A stretch of DNA of 64,000 nucleotides from Candidatus Endomicrobiellum devescovinae (GTDB lineage Bacteria; Elusimicrobiota; Endomicrobiia; Endomicrobiales; Endomicrobiaceae): positions 1 to 64,000 of the forward strand of contig JAIRYK010000001.1 of NCBI GenBank assembly GCA_031267795.1, read 5' to 3'. Of the stretch, positions 62,938 to 64,000 are shown piece after piece. Under the pieces are notes generated by a model. The model did no database searches. It was not told where the DNA came from and was given only the letters and a program-made list of their open reading frames with translations. Every line of letters begins with the position of its first letter. Within the stretch, counting starts at the first letter, position 1. The position numbers were made by a program, and so were the translations under genes.

Positions 62938-63885
62938 ATGGTAGAAGTTTTTGGAAAAAAAGCTACAAAGTTTGGTTTTGGAGAAGGTCTTGTTGAGCTT
63001 GGAAAAGAAAATTCTAAGATTTTTGTTTTAGGCGCTGATACATCCTCTTCTGTTGCAATAAATACTTTTAGAGATATGTTTCCAGACAGATTTCTTAATG
63101 TAGGCATAGCTGAAACCAACTTGCTTGGCATGGCTGCTGGGCTTGCCGTAGCCGGATTTATTCCATTTGTGGCTACGTACGGAGTTTTTGCCGCTGGAAG
63201 ACCTTGGGAACAAATAAGAACTACTATTTGTTATTCTAATTTAAATGTTAAAATCGGTGGGTCTCATTCAGGTCTTATGGTTGGTCCAGATGGAGCGACT
63301 CATCAGGCTTTGGAAGAAATTGCTATTATGAGATGCCTCCCGAGAATGAAAGTTATAGCTCCGTGCGATGTTGTAGAAACAAAAAAAGCCGTTATAGCAA
63401 GCGCTTATGCAAATGGACCTGTTTATATAAGATATGGCAGAGAAAATACTCCTATATTTACAAATGACAGCTCTCCATTTGAGATAGGAAAGGCTAATAT
63501 TTTAAGAGAAGGAAATGATGTTGCAATTATGGCTTGTGGAACAATGGTTTATGAAGCTTTAATGGCTGCTGAACTTTTGGAGAAAAAAGGAATTAAAGCG
63601 AGAGTAGTAAATGTTCACACAATAAAGCCCATAGATGAAAAAGCAATTATTTCTGCAGCTAAAGAGTGCGGAGCCATAGTAACAGCTGAGGAACACCAAA
63701 TTTACGGCGGATTTGGTTCTGCTGTCGCAGAAGTGTTAGTTAAAAATTATCCTGTTCCTGTAGAAATGGTAGCGGTAAACGATACTTTCGGCGAATCGGG
63801 CGATCCTATGGATTTAATGACTAAATACGGTTTGAGAGACGTTAATATAGTAAAAGCGGTTCAAAATGTTTTAAAAAGAAAATAA
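62938..63885 (+). CDS. Transketolase, C-terminal subunit
   Basis: A 315-residue protein equal to the C-terminal half of transketolase: the pyrimidine-binding region with GIAETNLLGMAAGLAVAG, GASSGLMVGP-type segment (SHSGLMVGPDGATHQALEE), and a C-terminal transketolase domain (VVNVHTIKPIDEKAI, TAEEHQIYGGFGSAVAEVL). It pairs with the gene just upstream. Together they move two-carbon units between sugar phosphates, feeding rpiB products into glycolysis. It precedes deoB by 34 bp, and pentose phosphate could reach it through that enzyme. Confidence 0.93.
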   Translation: MVEVFGKKATKFGFGEGLVELGKENSKIFVLGADTSSSVAINTFRDMFPDRFLNVGIAETNLLGMAAGLAVAGFIPFVATYGVFAAGRPWEQIRTTICYSNLNVKIGGSHSGLMVGPDGATHQALEEIAIMRCLPRMKVIAPCDVVETKKAVIASAYANGPVYIRYGRENTPIFTNDSSPFEIGKANILREGNDVAIMACGTMVYEALMAAELLEKKGIKARVVNVHTIKPIDEKAIISAAKECGAIVTAEEHQIYGGFGSAVAEVLVKNYPVPVEMVAVNDTFGESGDPMDLMTKYGLRDVNIVKAVQNVLKRK

Positions 63886-63919
63886 TTTATAGTTTTTGTC
63901 GTATTTGCGGGAATAAGTT

Positions 63920-64000
63920 ATGACAAAACGAATTATTTTAATTGTATTGGATAGCGTTGGCGTCGGGGAACTCCCCGATGCTGCCGCATATAACGACAAG
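63920..64000 (+). CDS. deoB: Phosphopentomutase, N-terminal fragment cut by the window end
   Basis: Twenty-seven codons are visible. The opening RIILIVLDSVGVGELPDA is the canonical start of phosphopentomutase, with the metal-binding aspartate in LDSVGVGE. The enzyme interconverts ribose 1-phosphate and ribose 5-phosphate, linking nucleoside salvage with rpiB and transketolase just upstream. The binding site before the ATG is weak (GGGAATAAGTT). Confidence 0.85.
   Translation, partial: MTKRIILIVLDSVGVGELPDAAAYNDK

Overview
The window looks like chromosome from an AT-rich Gram-negative bacterium of the Elusimicrobiota, most like the Endomicrobium (Termite Group 1) endosymbionts of termite-gut flagellates. 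This is an inference from gene content and genome style, not from a database match. The base composition is AT-rich and the coding is dense. There are an outer membrane system (Pal, TolB, OprB-type porin, lipoproteins), an UhpT/UhpC-type hexose-phosphate transporter, an [FeFe]-hydrogenase maturase, NfnAB-type proteins, and an unusual number of recently broken genes. No phage, insertion sequence, CRISPR array or restriction system was seen.

Layout. 1-5702: glycan and envelope genes (a glycosyltransferase-PAP2 fusion, a polyprenyl-phosphate sugar synthase, a GT9 transferase, a second ArnT-like transferase). 5740-9529: a predicted beta-barrel, a GH57 glucan hydrolase and a DUF1805 protein. 9583-9656: initiator tRNA-Met with a clear promoter and terminator. 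9735-12271: small metabolic genes ending in a PQ-loop-like membrane protein. 12402-21763: a nitrogen operon with glutamate synthase in three pieces (the middle one frameshifted at a G9 run), then carA, an amino-acid permease and carB, behind a strong promoter and a hairpin-bearing leader. 21940-24910: purF and pyrG. 25468-29247 (minus): uhpT/C-type transporter, manA and oprB-type porin, a sugar uptake set. 29418-31531 (minus): p-aminobenzoate genes.

31725-39626 (plus): phoH-like, a broken PHP phosphoesterase, a DUF2779 nuclease, recA, an epimerase, a sugar nucleotidyltransferase and metK. 39727-43844 (minus): mnmG, an EFR1-type flavodoxin/ferredoxin, a SemiSWEET gene broken by a 14-bp tandem duplication, a secreted coiled-coil protein, and rsmG. 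44129-47365: pal, a frameshifted cpoB, a TonB/TolA-type transducer and tolB. 47381-58966: a membrane PHP protein, a cNMP-binding protein, an AI-2E-family permease, pfkA, tyrS, LpoB-like and COG3014 lipoproteins, nfnA and nfnB, and an LtaS-like transferase. 58978-64000: hydF, tpiA, rpiB, a lipoprotein, split transketolase and the start of deoB.

Taken together the genes describe a fermentative symbiont. It appears to import sugar phosphates, run glycolysis and the non-oxidative pentose phosphate route, dispose of electrons through hydrogenase and ferredoxin/NADPH chemistry, and invest in glutamine, carbamoyl phosphate, pyrimidine and folate precursor synthesis. Four genes carry one short lesion each (homopolymer, dinucleotide, single-base or 14-bp duplication) with the rest of the frame still readable. 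This suggests ongoing gene loss by replication slippage. No intergenic gap exceeds 300 bases.
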